Counted from the first letter of the stretch, positions 38,464 through 48,263 are shown. The stretch is 64,000 bases of DNA from Leptolyngbya sp. CCY15150 (GCF_016888135.1 NZ_JACSWB010000292.1:91858-155857), one strand, 5' to 3'. Notes: generated by a model from the sequence alone, not told the origin. A program made the numbers and translations.

Positions 38464-39284
38464 ATATAAGACCCAACCTAGACGCCATTCTATTGTCCGC
38501 TAGACGGCGCACCCTTCCGGCAAAGTTCCGCAGAAAACCCTCACCCTAAATCCCTCTTCCAGAAGACCCTCACCCTAAATCCCTCTCCCAGAACGGGCGA
38601 GGGACTTTGAAATACCTACACCTTCTTGCTCCCCTTCTCCCCTCGTGGGAGAAGGGGCTGGGGGATGAGGGGGCAAGATGGGGCACCTGACAAACCTCGA
38701 AGACCCTCACCCTAAATCCCTCTCCCAGAACGGGCGAGGGACTTTGAAATCACCTACACCTTCTTGCTCCCCTTCTCCCCTCGTGGGAGAAGGGGCTGGG
38801 GGATAAGGGGGCAAGATTCGTCGATCAACCAGGATCTTGGTTCAATCTGAGCAACCTCGAAGACCCTCACCCTAAATCCCTCTCCCAGAACGGGCGAGGG
38901 ACTTTGAAATACCTACACCTTCTTGCTCCCCTTCTACCCTCGTGGGAGAAGGGGCTGGGGGATGAGGGTCTTCGGACAAGGATCTTCGGGGTGAGGATCT
39001 GCATAAATTCCTCAGCACTGATGGACTTGAGCGTGTTGTTCGACACATCTGCATCCCTCCCCAACCCAGGGCGATCATGGGAGGAGCCCAACCGTGGTTT
39101 GATAAAGACGCAGATCAACCCTTGTGGTTCCTGGGGTCTAGCCGATCTGAAAAAAAAATCCAAAAAAAGTTTTGGGAGAGTGATATCAAATTGAAACCGG
39201 GTGGGCAAGTTATAGTCAGGAGTTAGAAATCCGAATCCCGCAACTTCAAACCAACAACGTTCCCGCAACTCTAAGGAGAAAACA
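38464..39284. other. Repeat-rich intergenic region and pilin promoter
   Basis: 821 bases with no gene. Three long repeat copies (38564-38967) fill the first half. The second half contains an A-rich stretch (about 39150-39172), TATAGT (39211-39216) as a possible -10 element, and AAGGAG (39273-39278) before the first pilin gene. A minus-strand open frame of 188 codons spanning 38867-39433 runs antisense through the repeat and into the pilin and is not credible. Confidence 0.6.
38564..38967. repeat. Three copies of a ~115-bp hairpin-rich extragenic repeat
   Basis: Copies at 38564-38679, 38701-38817 and 38861-38967, with a fourth short fragment at about 38535-38560. Each starts AGACCCTCACCCTAAATCCC, contains CCCTCTCCC-...-GGGCGAGGG and CCCCTTCTCCC-CTCGT-GGGAGAAGGGG, and ends GGGGGATGAGGG. 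Both dyads would form strong hairpins. Copies differ at a few positions. No open frame or transposase; similar elements are common in cyanobacterial genomes. Confidence 0.9.
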
Positions 39285-39761
39285 ATGAACTCTGCACTCA
39301 AAGCCAAACTAATCCAACACTTCGCTGGCAAGAACACCAAGGGTTTCACCTTGATCGAGCTACTGGTTGTGATCATCATCATCGGTATCTTGGCTGCCAT
39401 TGCTCTTCCTTCCTTCTTGAACCAAGCCAACAAAGCTCGTCAGTCTGAAGCACAAACCTACGTCGGTGCTATGAACCGTGCTCAGCAAGCCTTCTACCTA
39501 GAAAACCGCGAGTTTGCTGCACAAGGTAACTTCGCTGACCTTGAGCTAGGCTTGAGCGATACCGAAAACTACACCTACACCATTGACAACGGTGGCGCAG
39601 GTTCTACCGAAGCAACCAACGTTGCAACTCCTACTGGACCAGATCTGAAAGGCTTCGCTGGTACAGTTTGGCTAGGTACAGGTGATGACGGTAACGCAAC
39701 CACACTTGCCAAGCTATGTGAAGGCGACCCCGGTGTAGTTCCTCCTTGCCCCATCGACTAA
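39285..39761 (+). CDS. Type IV pilin-like protein (copy 1)
   Basis: 158 residues. A 20-residue basic leader ends in G before FTLIELLVVIIIIGILAAIALP, the prepilin peptidase site and helix. The head is about 110 residues and ends with CEGDPGVVPPC, a likely disulfide loop. AAGGAG lies 6 bases before the ATG. Product is likely a major or minor pilin for motility or DNA uptake, assembled at the cell envelope. It is followed by a hairpin terminator and a second pilin gene with a nearly identical core. Confidence 0.93.
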   Translation: MNSALKAKLIQHFAGKNTKGFTLIELLVVIIIIGILAAIALPSFLNQANKARQSEAQTYVGAMNRAQQAFYLENREFAAQGNFADLELGLSDTENYTYTIDNGGAGSTEATNVATPTGPDLKGFAGTVWLGTGDDGNATTLAKLCEGDPGVVPPCPID

Positions 39762-39829
39762 TTTAGACTAAGCAGGAATGAACCGAGCGAGCACATCGCC
39801 ATCCTTCATTTCCTCTCTTGACGACCTGC

Positions 39830-39866
39830 AAGCTACCAGTCGCATTCCCAGTCGCCTGGTAGCTTT
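39830..39866 (+). terminator. Terminator-like hairpin after pilin 1
   Basis: AAGCTACCAG (39830-39839) and CTGGTAGCTT (39856-39865) form a 10-bp perfect stem with a 16-base loop. The following T-run is short (TTT), so termination may be partial and allow read-through to pilin 2. Confidence 0.65.
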
Positions 39867-39954
39867 GCTATACCCTCTGTTTACCCCAAGCCTCGTTGCC
39901 CCCTAGGCGTGTATCTGCGTCATTCCGCACGAGACCTTTATTCCCTCACAACCC

Positions 39955-40434
39955 ATGACGACTTTCCACAACCGCCTTCTTCTTCAGGTTCTCCGCCGCC
40001 GCTCCGGGCAATCGGGCTTCACCCTGATTGAGCTACTGGTGGTCATCATCATCATCGGTATCCTAGCTGCCATTGCTCTTCCTTCCTTCTTGAACCAAGC
40101 CAACAAAGCTCGTCAGTCTGAAGCACAAACCTACATCGGTGCTATGAACCGTGCTCAGCAAGCCTTCTACCTAGAAAACCGTGAGTTTGCTGACCAAGCT
40201 GGTTTTGCTGACCTAGAACTTGGCATCAGCAACACCGAAAACTACACCTACACCATTAACGGCGGTGGTGCTGGCTCTGTCCAGGCTACCAACGAGGCAA
40301 CTCCATCTGGGCCCGATCTCAAAGGCTATGCCGGTACAATTTGGCTAGGTACAGGTGGCGATGGTAACGCTACTACTCTGGCTAAGCTATGCGAAGGCGA
40401 CCCTGGCGCAGTTCCTGCATGTGACCCCGATTAA
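39955..40434 (+). CDS. Type IV pilin-like protein (copy 2)
   Basis: 159 residues. The leader (MTTFHNRLLLQVLRRRSGQSG) is longer by one residue and unlike that of copy 1, but from FTLIELLVV to about residue 80 the two proteins are almost identical. The C-terminal disulfide loop is CEGDPGAVPAC. No good ribosome site precedes this ATG, in contrast to copy 1, so expression is probably lower or coupled. Terminated by a hairpin at 40494-40541 similar to that after copy 1. Confidence 0.92.
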   Translation: MTTFHNRLLLQVLRRRSGQSGFTLIELLVVIIIIGILAAIALPSFLNQANKARQSEAQTYIGAMNRAQQAFYLENREFADQAGFADLELGISNTENYTYTINGGGAGSVQATNEATPSGPDLKGYAGTIWLGTGGDGNATTLAKLCEGDPGAVPACDPD

Positions 40435-40493
40435 TTCTAGTCTATGACTCTCTTCTCCGTGGGGCATCTGCCGCTTCACCCCGTAGCCCCCAA

Positions 40494-40541
40494 TCAAAAA
40501 GCTACCGGACGGTTTCCCGCTCGCCCAGTAGCTTTGATTTG
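40494..40541 (+). terminator. Terminator-like hairpin after pilin 2
   Basis: AAAGCTAC (40498-40505) pairs with GTAGCTTT (40528-40535), flanked by CAATCAA and TGATTTG that extend the symmetry. The sequence is similar to the hairpin after pilin 1, as expected for a duplicated unit. Confidence 0.65.
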
Positions 40542-40864
40542 AAGAGAGGTGATGCAACCACCTCCCTGTTATGAAATCCCGAATTACAACTTAAGTATTC
40601 CCGCACTCAAGCGTTGCACCCAGCATAACTTCTTTTTTTTCGATCCGCTAACCCTCGTACAATTACGGAGAAAGGCAATCCGAGGCTGATTCTGCCTAGG
40701 ATGTAGCACTATTCAGCGATCGATCACTTGTTTACAAAAATTTACAAAAACCTGAGCCACGGCTCGTTCCCTCAAGATTGACGCTGAGATTGTCCCGAAA
40801 AACCTTGTCCACAACCCTCCATCCTCCTACCCTAGGGGGATGTTGACGTTTCTCACCCCCAGCC
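40542..40864. other. Intergenic region
   Basis: 323 bases without a gene between the pilin terminator and the TPR-like gene. Contains a TTTTTTTT run (about 40630) and two TTTACAAAAA words near 40730-40750. Nothing assignable. Confidence 0.5.
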
Positions 40865-41656
40865 ATGGAACTTGCATCCCCCCGACACCATTGGCGACAT
40901 ACCCTAGCCGCCGCCCTCACCAGTCTGGTGGCCCTAGGAGCGATCGCCTCCCTACAGGTGCCCGAACTGCAGCGCATCAAAGGCGATCGCACCTTCACCG
41001 ACGACGAGCTGCAACAGCAACTGACCCTAGAAGCATCCCGTCTGGAACTCTTGAAGCGATCGCCCGCCTTTGGCTACGACAACCTCATGGCCAACTGGGT
41101 CTTCCTCAGCTTCGTGCAATATTTCGGCGATGAGGAAATTCGCCAGCGCACCGACTATTCCCTCAGCCCAGAGTATTTCGAGATCGTTCTGCAACGCGAT
41201 CCTCGCTTCATCCTCGCCTACACCTTCCTGTCCACCAGCACGTCTCAATATGCCGGTATGCCAGAAAGGGCCATCGAGATTATGGATCGCAATGTGTCTC
41301 GCCTAGAACCCAACGCACCGTCCAATTCCTATTTTGTCTGGCGACAAAAGGGAATTGATGAACTGCTCTTTTTGGGCGATGGCGAAACAGCTCGGCAATC
41401 CTTTGAAACCGCTGCCGACTGGGCCGAACAATCCTCCTTTCCCGGTAGCGACAACGCCGCTGCCCTCTCTCGCCAAACCGCCCAATTCCTAGCCCAAAAC
41501 CCTGACAGCAGCTCCGCCCAAATTGCCGCCTGGATGCTGGTGTTGCAAAATGCCGTGGATGAACGCACCCGACAAAACGCCCGCGATCGCATTGAAGCCC
41601 TCGGCGGCGAGTTCGTCGAAAATCCCGACGGTAGTTCCACCATCCGCATTCCCTAA
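40865..41656 (+). CDS. Conserved cyanobacterial TPR-like protein, membrane-anchored
   Basis: 263 residues. N-terminal hydrophobic segment (about 15-32) with a basic leader, so exported or anchored. The body is helical with TPR-like pairs: SPEYFEIVLQRDPRFILAYTF, then MPERAIEIMDRNVSRLEPNAP and ARQSFETAADWAEQSS. The tail is FVENPDGSSTIRIP. Similar proteins are widespread in cyanobacteria without assigned function. Confidence 0.72.
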   Translation: MELASPRHHWRHTLAAALTSLVALGAIASLQVPELQRIKGDRTFTDDELQQQLTLEASRLELLKRSPAFGYDNLMANWVFLSFVQYFGDEEIRQRTDYSLSPEYFEIVLQRDPRFILAYTFLSTSTSQYAGMPERAIEIMDRNVSRLEPNAPSNSYFVWRQKGIDELLFLGDGETARQSFETAADWAEQSSFPGSDNAAALSRQTAQFLAQNPDSSSAQIAAWMLVLQNAVDERTRQNARDRIEALGGEFVENPDGSSTIRIP

Positions 41657-41707
41657 ATTCCGCCACCCAATCCCCAAGGGATGGGAAGATGCACAGGATT
41701 TAGGCGC

Positions 41708-41771
41708 GCGTTACGCTTCGTTAACACAGGCTACACTCAGCCGTGCGTTACGCTTCGCTAACACAGGCTAC
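41708..41771. repeat. 27-bp direct repeat, two copies
   Basis: GCGTTACGCTTCG(T/C)TAACACAGGCTAC occurs at 41708-41734 and 41745-41771, 37 bases apart, differing at one base. The GTTACGCTTCGCTAAC core resembles words in the 14573-14766 repeat and at 9226-9290. It lies between two co-directional genes. Confidence 0.85.
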
Positions 41772-41818
41772 ATCCCATAAAAAGGATTTAAACCAGCCAG
41801 ACATCGTACATTCCACCC

Positions 41819-42655
41819 ATGTCTCCGCCAAGTTGGTACAACGGTCAACTGCATACCGGCGATACGCTGCCCATTGCCCCCGATGATCCGGCGCTGCTGT
41901 TTGGCGCAACGGTATTCACCACCCTGCGCATCTACGATCGCCTCCATGATCCCCGCAGCCATTGGAGCGATCACGTCCAGCGCCTGCAAACTAGCCTGGC
42001 GGCCCTAGGATGGCGATCGCCCGATTGGTCTCAGGTGGAACAGGGCGCAATCTATCTCGCCGACCACCACCCCGTTCTGCGCGTCACCCTGTTTCCCGAC
42101 GGCCGCCATTGGATTTTGGGGCGATCGCTGCCCACCAACCTCGATCATTGGCATCAGCAGGGCATCACCGCCTGGGTGGCCACCTGGGACGATCTAGGAG
42201 ATTTGGGCTATGGGGGGCGATCGCTGCCGTCTCATAAAACTGGAAACTACCTAGCCCCCTGGCTGGCCCGCCAACGGGCCCAGCAGCACCAGGCTCAGGA
42301 GGCCATTTTGGTGGGTTTGGATGACGCGTGGCTAGAAACCAGTACGGGAAATTTGTGGGGTTGGGGAGCTGGATGCTACTGGACGCCGCCGATATCCCAA
42401 GGAATTTTGCCTGGTTTGGCGCGATCGCACCTCATTTCTAGCTTAAAGTGCCAAAATATAGAGATACGTGAGGAGCCATGGTGCGCGCAGGTTCGTTCTC
42501 ATCTAGAGGCGATCGCCTACTGCAATTCTGTGGTCGAGGTTGTGCCGATTAGCCACGTCCTCAGCGGCGCAGATTGCCGATCCTATGATCCTCACCATCC
42601 CGGACTAGAGTTGCTTCAAGAAGCGATCGCTCGTCCAAATCCCGTAGATTTCTGA
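41819..42655 (+). CDS. pabC: Class IV aminotransferase, probable aminodeoxychorismate lyase
   Basis: 278 residues. Fold-type IV PLP enzyme. GATVFTTLRIYD near the N-terminus, SHKTGNYLAP (PLP-binding Lys), and ETSTGNLWGW (phosphate-binding region) followed by QGILPGLAR are typical of the BCAT/D-amino-acid transaminase/PabC group. PabC makes p-aminobenzoate for folate. The exact reaction is uncertain; branched-chain aminotransferase is less likely given the length. Confidence 0.75.
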   Translation: MSPPSWYNGQLHTGDTLPIAPDDPALLFGATVFTTLRIYDRLHDPRSHWSDHVQRLQTSLAALGWRSPDWSQVEQGAIYLADHHPVLRVTLFPDGRHWILGRSLPTNLDHWHQQGITAWVATWDDLGDLGYGGRSLPSHKTGNYLAPWLARQRAQQHQAQEAILVGLDDAWLETSTGNLWGWGAGCYWTPPISQGILPGLARSHLISSLKCQNIEIREEPWCAQVRSHLEAIAYCNSVVEVVPISHVLSGADCRSYDPHHPGLELLQEAIARPNPVDF

Positions 42656-42816
42656 AATGCGTTAATATTAGTTAACAATAGAAATCAAGCTTAGGGCTTA
42701 TCGCACGTTCTGGTTTGTGGCGCAGGGTTTTGGCTCTAGCGTTCTCCCGGTTTCAAGACATGGCGTAAGTCCTGGCCTTACAGTCCTCGGTTTAGGGCTA
42801 CTTCAATATAAGTATT

Positions 42817-42835
42817 AGGAGGATTGACCTTAGTG
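42817..42835 (+). promoter_or_regulatory. Shine-Dalgarno deciding the ftsH start
   Basis: AGGAGG (42817-42822) is 10 bases before GTG at 42833 and only 1 base before the in-frame TTG at 42824. The GTG is therefore the likely start. Confidence 0.75.
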
Positions 42836-44674
42836 AATAAGCGGTGGAGAAACGCAGGACTATACGCACTCTTAGCGGTCGTGGTGATCTTTTTGGGAAC
42901 ATCGTTGCTCAGCGATCGCCAGCCCCAAGTGCAAGATACCTGGCGCTATAGCGAATTTATTGAACGGGTTGAGCAAAATCAAGTTGAAAAGGTCAGCATC
43001 AGCTCTGATCGCGCTCGCGCCACCATCACCGCCCAAGATGGCAGCAAGGTGCTCGTGAACCTCGTCAACGATCCAGACCTGCTCAACATCCTGACGCAGA
43101 ACGACGTCGATATTTCCGTTGCCCCTCAGCCTGAAGATAACGTGTTTGCAAGGGTCTTCGGCTCCCTGCTGATTCCCTTCCTGCTGCTGATTGTGCTGTT
43201 CTTTGTGTTGCGTCGCGCCCAGAGCGGCCCCGGCAACCAAGCGATGAACTTCGGTAAGTCGAAAGCTCGGGTGCAAATGGAACCCCAAACCCAGGTCACC
43301 TTTGGTGATGTGGCCGGGATTGAGCAAGCCAAGCTAGAGCTAGCAGAAGTGGTGGACTTCTTGAAAAATGCCGATCGCTTCACGGCCATCGGTGCCAAGA
43401 TCCCCAAGGGTGTCCTGCTGGTGGGCCCTCCTGGAACCGGTAAAACCCTATTGGCGAAGGCTGTTGCTGGTGAGGCAGGCGTCCCCTTCTTCTCCATCTC
43501 CGGTTCTGAATTTGTGGAAATGTTCGTCGGGGTGGGTGCATCCCGCGTCCGCGACCTGTTTGAACAAGCCAAGTCCAATGCTCCCTGTATCGTCTTTATT
43601 GATGAAATTGATGCCGTCGGTCGTCAGCGGGGTGCGGGTCTCGGGGGCGGTAACGATGAGCGTGAGCAAACGCTAAACCAGTTGCTCACCGAGATGGATG
43701 GTTTTGAAGGCAACACCGGTATCATCATCATCGCGGCAACCAACCGTCCCGATGTGTTGGATGCCGCGCTGCTGCGTCCCGGCCGTTTCGATCGCCAAGT
43801 CGTGGTCGATCGCCCCGACTATGCCGGTCGTCTCGAAATCCTCAACGTTCACGCCCGTGGCAAAACCTTGGCGAAAGATGTGGATCTCGATCGCATCGCC
43901 CGCCGGACTCCCGGATTCACCGGCGCGGATCTCTCCAACTTGCTGAACGAAGCAGCCATTCTTGCTGCCCGTCGCAACCTCACCGAAATCTCCATGGACG
44001 AAGTCAACGACGCCATCGATCGCGTCTTGGCTGGGCCCGAGAAGAAAGATCGGGTGATGAGCGAGAAGCGCAAGACCTTGGTGGCCTACCACGAAGCCGG
44101 TCACGCCTTGGTGGGTGCCCTGATGCCCGACTATGACCCGGTGCAAAAAATCAGCATCATCCCTCGGGGTCGTGCCGGTGGACTCACCTGGTTCACCCCC
44201 AGCGAAGACCGCATGGATTCTGGTCTTTACTCACGCTCCTACCTACAAAACCAAATGGCCGTTGCCCTAGGTGGACGGATTGCTGAAGAAATCATCTTCG
44301 GCGATGAAGAAGTCACCACCGGCGCGTCCAATGACCTGCAGCAGGTAGCCCGCGTTGCTCGGCAAATGGTAATGCGCTTCGGGATGAGCGATCGCCTCGG
44401 CCCCGTTGCCCTCGGTCGTCAGCAAGGCAATATGTTCCTCGGTCGCGACATCGCCGCTGAGCGGGACTTCTCCGAAGAAACCGCTGCCGCTGTGGATGAT
44501 GAAGTCCGCAACCTCGTTGACCAAGCCTATCGCCGCGCCAAGTCGGTATTGGTCGATAACCGCACCGTCTTGGATCACCTAGCCCAAATGCTCGTCGAAC
44601 GGGAAACCGTTGATGCAGAAGAACTGCAAGAGCTGCTAGCCAGCAGCGACGTGAAAATGGCCACGATTGCCTAG
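42833..44674 (+). CDS. ftsH: ATP-dependent zinc metalloprotease FtsH
   Basis: 613 residues from GTG. Two membrane helices (about 8-25 and 108-127) flank a lumenal/periplasmic domain. The AAA+ domain has Walker A GPPGTGKT (about 198-205), Walker [12 protein letters not shown], the SRH arginine-finger region [17 protein letters not shown], and the protease has HEAGH (Zn ligands). It degrades damaged membrane proteins; in cyanobacteria FtsH2/FtsH3 complexes remove photodamaged D1. The [18 protein letters not shown] segment is typical of thylakoid FtsH. A terminator follows. Confidence 0.96.
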   Translation: MNKRWRNAGLYALLAVVVIFLGTSLLSDRQPQVQDTWRYSEFIERVEQNQVEKVSISSDRARATITAQDGSKVLVNLVNDPDLLNILTQNDVDISVAPQPEDNVFARVFGSLLIPFLLLIVLFFVLRRAQSGPGNQAMNFGKSKARVQMEPQTQVTFGDVAGIEQAKLELAEVVDFLKNADRFTAIGAKIPKGVLLVGPPGTGKTLLAKAVAGEAGVPFFSISGSEFVEMFVGVGASRVRDLFEQAKSNAPCIVFIDEIDAVGRQRGAGLGGGNDEREQTLNQLLTEMDGFEGNTGIIIIAATNRPDVLDAALLRPGRFDRQVVVDRPDYAGRLEILNVHARGKTLAKDVDLDRIARRTPGFTGADLSNLLNEAAILAARRNLTEISMDEVNDAIDRVLAGPEKKDRVMSEKRKTLVAYHEAGHALVGALMPDYDPVQKISIIPRGRAGGLTWFTPSEDRMDSGLYSRSYLQNQMAVALGGRIAEEIIFGDEEVTTGASNDLQQVARVARQMVMRFGMSDRLGPVALGRQQGNMFLGRDIAAERDFSEETAAAVDDEVRNLVDQAYRRAKSVLVDNRTVLDHLAQMLVERETVDAEELQELLASSDVKMATIA

Positions 44675-44732
44675 GTCACGCTACAAACAAGCGATCGCCC
44701 CTAACGAACCAAAGGGAGCGATCGCCACCTAA

Positions 44733-44758
44733 ACGGGGGAGCCATCCCCTGTTTTTTT
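44733..44758 (+). terminator. Intrinsic terminator of ftsH
   Basis: ACGGGGGA (44733-44740) and TCCCCTGT (44744-44751) form an 8-bp stem with one wobble pair and a GCC/GCCA loop, followed by seven T. About 60 bases past the ftsH stop. Confidence 0.88.
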
Positions 44759-44899
44759 ATGCCTATGTTTTTTTATGCCTACAGTAGCTCCCTTGATTCA
44801 GAGCAAGGTGAATTCGTAGGGTGGCAGCGCACATCTTGTCAGGCCTTAGGGCATGACGCTGTCTACAGCCATTGCAGCAGGGGGCGATCGCTCCTCCCC

Positions 44900-46300
44900 C
44901 TAGATATCTGCCTCACCGCCGACAACAACATCCCGAATCCGTAAACTTGGGCCACCACAGCCGACCGCTAAGCCGCTCTGGCCGCCCTTACCGCAGCCGC
45001 CCGATTCATCCCAGAAAAAGTCATCGCCGATCGCGTCAATATCCGCCAGGGTGGTAAACACATTGCCCGACAGGGTGACATCCCGCACCGGCTCCGCCAC
45101 CTTGCCATTGCGGATCATCCAGGCCTCCCCGGCCGTGAAGGTAAACATTTCCCCGTTGGTCATGCCGCCGAGCCAGTTGCGGGCATAAACCCCCTCTTGG
45201 ATGCCGTCAAACAGTTGATCAACCGGCGTATTGCCGCGCTCAATCCAGGTATTGGTCATGCGCACAATCGGCGGATAGTGGTAGCTGAGGCAGCGAGCAT
45301 TTCCCGTCGGTGCTTCGCCCAGCTTGCCCGCTGTTTCCCGCGAGTGCAGCCGTCCCACCAAGACGCCATCTTCAATGAGCTGAGTGGTGGTGGCAGGCAC
45401 CCCCTCATCATCGTAGTAGTAGCTGCCGCGATGCCCTTCAGGGGCCGCACCGTCAAAAATCTGTAGCTCTTTGGGGCCAAACCGCCGCCCCAGGGTCATC
45501 ACTTCCAAAATATCGGGATTTTCGTAGGCCATATCCGCTTCCGAAAGATGCCCGAAGGCTTCATGGACAAACAATCCACTCAAAATTGGGTCAATCACCA
45601 CGGTGTAGGTGTTGCCGCGCACGGAAGGCAGGGCCAGGGCATCCACGGCCCGCTGGGCCGCACTGCGCACCTGATGATCCAAACCGGCTAAATCTTCGTA
45701 GGCCCGCCGAGAGCCAGTGGTTTCCCGTCCCGTTTGCACCGTTTCGCCACTGCGGGCCGTGGCCGCAAAGCGCATTTCCATATCCACCCAGGATTGTTCC
45801 AGCAGCGTTCCGTCGGAGGTCATCAAAATAATCCGCTGGGCATTATCACCATAGCGGACGGAGGTGGTGGCAATCCGATCGTCCACACTGCGCAAAATGT
45901 CGGCATAGCGATCGCACAAGGCTTTTTTGTCGGACAAGGCAATGCGTCGCGGATCCGTTCCAGTTAAGGGCAGCGATCGCACCGCTTGCACTGGATCAAC
46001 CTCGGCTAAGAGGGTTTCTTCATCGCCCACCATCCGAGCCGCAGCGATCGCCCGTTCAAGATGGGCACGAATATCATCAATGCGGTTAAAGCTGGCGAAT
46101 CCCCAGCCGCCCTTATGGCAAGCGCGAATTTGTCCGCCGAGGGCAATGCCCTCGCTAAGAGCCTCAATCTTGCTACCCCGCAGCAGAATATCTGTGCCTG
46201 CCGATTCTTCGAGGCGAATGGCGAGATAGTCCACTTGGGCACGATAGCGGGTGAGCAACTCATCCAGCAGCGTTTTGGCGTCATCCAGAGTTATCGGCAT
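44900..46300 (-). CDS. tldD: TldD metallopeptidase subunit
   Basis: 466 residues. TldD forms a heterodimer with TldE/PmbA and cleaves unfolded peptides, including modified peptide precursors such as microcin B17 leader. The zinc motif is in FVHEAFGHLSEADM (HExxxH), and the C-terminal IGDDFFWDESGGCGKGGQSGLAVGCGGP glycine region is typical. A pmbA gene is not in this window. It lies about 190 bases downstream of the ABC importer genes on the same strand; a functional link is not evident. Confidence 0.95.
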   Translation of the reverse strand: MPITLDDAKTLLDELLTRYRAQVDYLAIRLEESAGTDILLRGSKIEALSEGIALGGQIRACHKGGWGFASFNRIDDIRAHLERAIAAARMVGDEETLLAEVDPVQAVRSLPLTGTDPRRIALSDKKALCDRYADILRSVDDRIATTSVRYGDNAQRIILMTSDGTLLEQSWVDMEMRFAATARSGETVQTGRETTGSRRAYEDLAGLDHQVRSAAQRAVDALALPSVRGNTYTVVIDPILSGLFVHEAFGHLSEADMAYENPDILEVMTLGRRFGPKELQIFDGAAPEGHRGSYYYDDEGVPATTTQLIEDGVLVGRLHSRETAGKLGEAPTGNARCLSYHYPPIVRMTNTWIERGNTPVDQLFDGIQEGVYARNWLGGMTNGEMFTFTAGEAWMIRNGKVAEPVRDVTLSGNVFTTLADIDAIGDDFFWDESGGCGKGGQSGLAVGCGGPSLRIRDVVVGGEADI

Positions 46301-46486
46301 AGTGGCATCCAGGGGTAGAAAGATCGTCAGTAGTAGGCAGATCGGGCCATGGCGTCACGTCACCCTCATGAAGGCAGATGGAGAGCGATCGCCGAAAGGT
46401 GCAGGACACGTCGATTCAGATGATATCAATCCGCTATGGCCTCCTACTGCCTCTATTGTGCCTGAGGTCGGGCCCTTCGGGCCAGG

Positions 46487-47299
46487 CTACTTTTGCCGCT
46501 GGGAAACCCATTGGTAGGATACAAAGGCGATGGTGATCACCAAAAAGGAAAAGACGGTGGTCACCGTGCCCAAAGCGTAGAGGGCTGGGGTGGTGACGTT
46601 GGTGGTCATGCCGAAGATTTCTAACGGCAGGGTATTGCGACCGCCGGACACCAGAGACGTGCGGATAAATTCATCGTAGGACAGGGTGAAGCCAAACAGC
46701 GCTACACCAATCAGGCTGGGGCCAATTAAGGGAAGGACAATTTCCCCAAAAGTTTTGAGTTCACTGGCTCCTAGGTCACGAGCCGCTTCTTCATAGGAGC
46801 GATCGAAACGGTTGAACACACCCACCATAATCAAGAAGGCGAAGGGTAACGTCCAAGTCAAATGGGCGGCAAGACCGGAGGTATACCAGTTGGTCGACCA
46901 GCCCAGCAGGTTGAAGGCAATGCCGATGCCCAGGGAGACCAAAATACTCGGCACAATTAGGCTAGAAATCGTGAGGTAGAAAATCACCCGCGATCCCACA
47001 AATCGTTGCCGGAAAGCCATGCCCGCCATCAGCCCCACCACCGCCGAGACCAGCATCACCACAATGCCTAGCAAGAACGATCGCTGAAATGCTCCCACAA
47101 AATCGCCCACCCGCTGCTGCCCAAAGAGGGCGATGATCCAGTGAAAGCCAAAGCTGCGTACGGGGAAGGTGAGGGCACCATCGGGGCCCTGCAGCGACAG
47201 GATGAAAATCACCAGCATCGGCCCGTAGAGAAACAGGACGAAGAGGCTAAAAAAGGCGGCTAGGAGATAAAAGGAGAGCGATCGCCGTTGGGAAAGCAT
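46487..47299 (-). CDS. potC: ABC importer permease, PotC-like
   Basis: 270 residues. Six predicted membrane helices, with the EAA-loop EEAARDLGASELKTFGEIVLPLIGPSL (interaction with the ATPase), typical of PotC. It begins 8 bases after the PotB stop on the minus strand, so the two are translationally close. Part of a polyamine/spermidine-type importer with the upstream genes. Confidence 0.88.
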   Translation of the reverse strand: MLSQRRSLSFYLLAAFFSLFVLFLYGPMLVIFILSLQGPDGALTFPVRSFGFHWIIALFGQQRVGDFVGAFQRSFLLGIVVMLVSAVVGLMAGMAFRQRFVGSRVIFYLTISSLIVPSILVSLGIGIAFNLLGWSTNWYTSGLAAHLTWTLPFAFLIMVGVFNRFDRSYEEAARDLGASELKTFGEIVLPLIGPSLIGVALFGFTLSYDEFIRTSLVSGGRNTLPLEIFGMTTNVTTPALYALGTVTTVFSFLVITIAFVSYQWVSQRQK

Positions 47300-47307
47300 A
47301 GCGAGTC

Positions 47308-48165
47308 CTACAGTTCTTTACGGATATCGACAAGGCGCATGATGGCGAAGATCAGCACAAGGGTCACCATCAGCAAAATCACCGCATTGGCGGCGGCTAG
47401 GGGATATTGCAAACTGCCGATTTGATTGCGAATCAGGTAGCCGATGGAAGCAGACTGACCGCCACTCATCAGCCGAATGGTGACAAATTCACCCATGGTC
47501 AAAGTCACCACAAAAATAGAGCCGATGGCAATACCAGGGAAAGCCAGGGGAACAATCACCTCTTTGAGCACCTGTAGACTGGAAGCACCAGCATCCTGAG
47601 CAGCAGCAATCAGCGATCGCTCGATGCGCATCAGGCTATTGAAAATCGGCACGATCATAAACAGGGTGTAGAGATGCACCATGGCCAGCACCACGGCAAA
47701 GTCGGAGAAGAGAAAAATATCAATGGGAGAATCCGTCACCCCGATGCTGATCAAGAGATTATTCAGAATGCCCTCTCGCCCCAAGAAAGGAATCCAGGAA
47801 ATCATACGAATAATGTTGGACGTCCAGAACGGCACGGTGCAGACCAAAAACAGGATGATCTGTAGCCGCACATCCTCGATGCAAAAGGCTAGGAAGTAGG
47901 ATACCGGAAAGCCAATCAGCAGGGTGAAGAGCCACACCAGTCCCACAAAGCGAAAGGTGCTGAGGTAGGTACCCAGGGTAACTTGGGAAGTAAAGATACC
48001 GATGTAGTTATCGAGGGTAAAGGCCGGCGTCATGGAATAGCCGGTGAATTCCCAAAAACTGACCACGACGATGGTGGCGATGGGAAAAATTAAAAATAAA
48101 AGAAAAATCAGCGTCTGGGGCGCAATTAATACATAGGGGGCGATCGCATTCCAACTCTTAATCAT
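47308..48165 (-). CDS. potB: ABC importer permease, PotB-like
   Basis: 285 residues from the ATG at 48165 (MIKSWNAIAPYVLIAPQ). Six membrane helices and the EAA motif IAAAQDAGASSLQVLKEVIVPLAFPGIA. The frame stays open for another 100 codons upstream, but that leader is built from a 51-bp tandem repeat and lacks a membrane topology rationale, so it is not included. Forms a permease dimer with the next gene. Confidence 0.88.
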   Translation of the reverse strand: MIKSWNAIAPYVLIAPQTLIFLLFLIFPIATIVVVSFWEFTGYSMTPAFTLDNYIGIFTSQVTLGTYLSTFRFVGLVWLFTLLIGFPVSYFLAFCIEDVRLQIILFLVCTVPFWTSNIIRMISWIPFLGREGILNNLLISIGVTDSPIDIFLFSDFAVVLAMVHLYTLFMIVPIFNSLMRIERSLIAAAQDAGASSLQVLKEVIVPLAFPGIAIGSIFVVTLTMGEFVTIRLMSGGQSASIGYLIRNQIGSLQYPLAAANAVILLMVTLVLIFAIMRLVDIRKEL

Positions 48166-48263
48166 GTCCTTGTTTGCGGCATCTCGCCATGAAAGGATAT
48201 CTGGTAAGTGGGAGGACGTAAGGATTGGTAAGCATTTCGACGTTGCACAAAGCTCAAAGCCTA

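Noticed and set aside
38867..39433. 188-codon open frame on the minus strand
   Set aside because: It lies antisense across the repeats and the first pilin gene, with low-complexity translation; it is a shadow of the repeat and pilin sequence.
42824..42832. TTG start for ftsH
   Set aside because: The Shine-Dalgarno ends one base before it, too close; GTG at 42833 has proper spacing.
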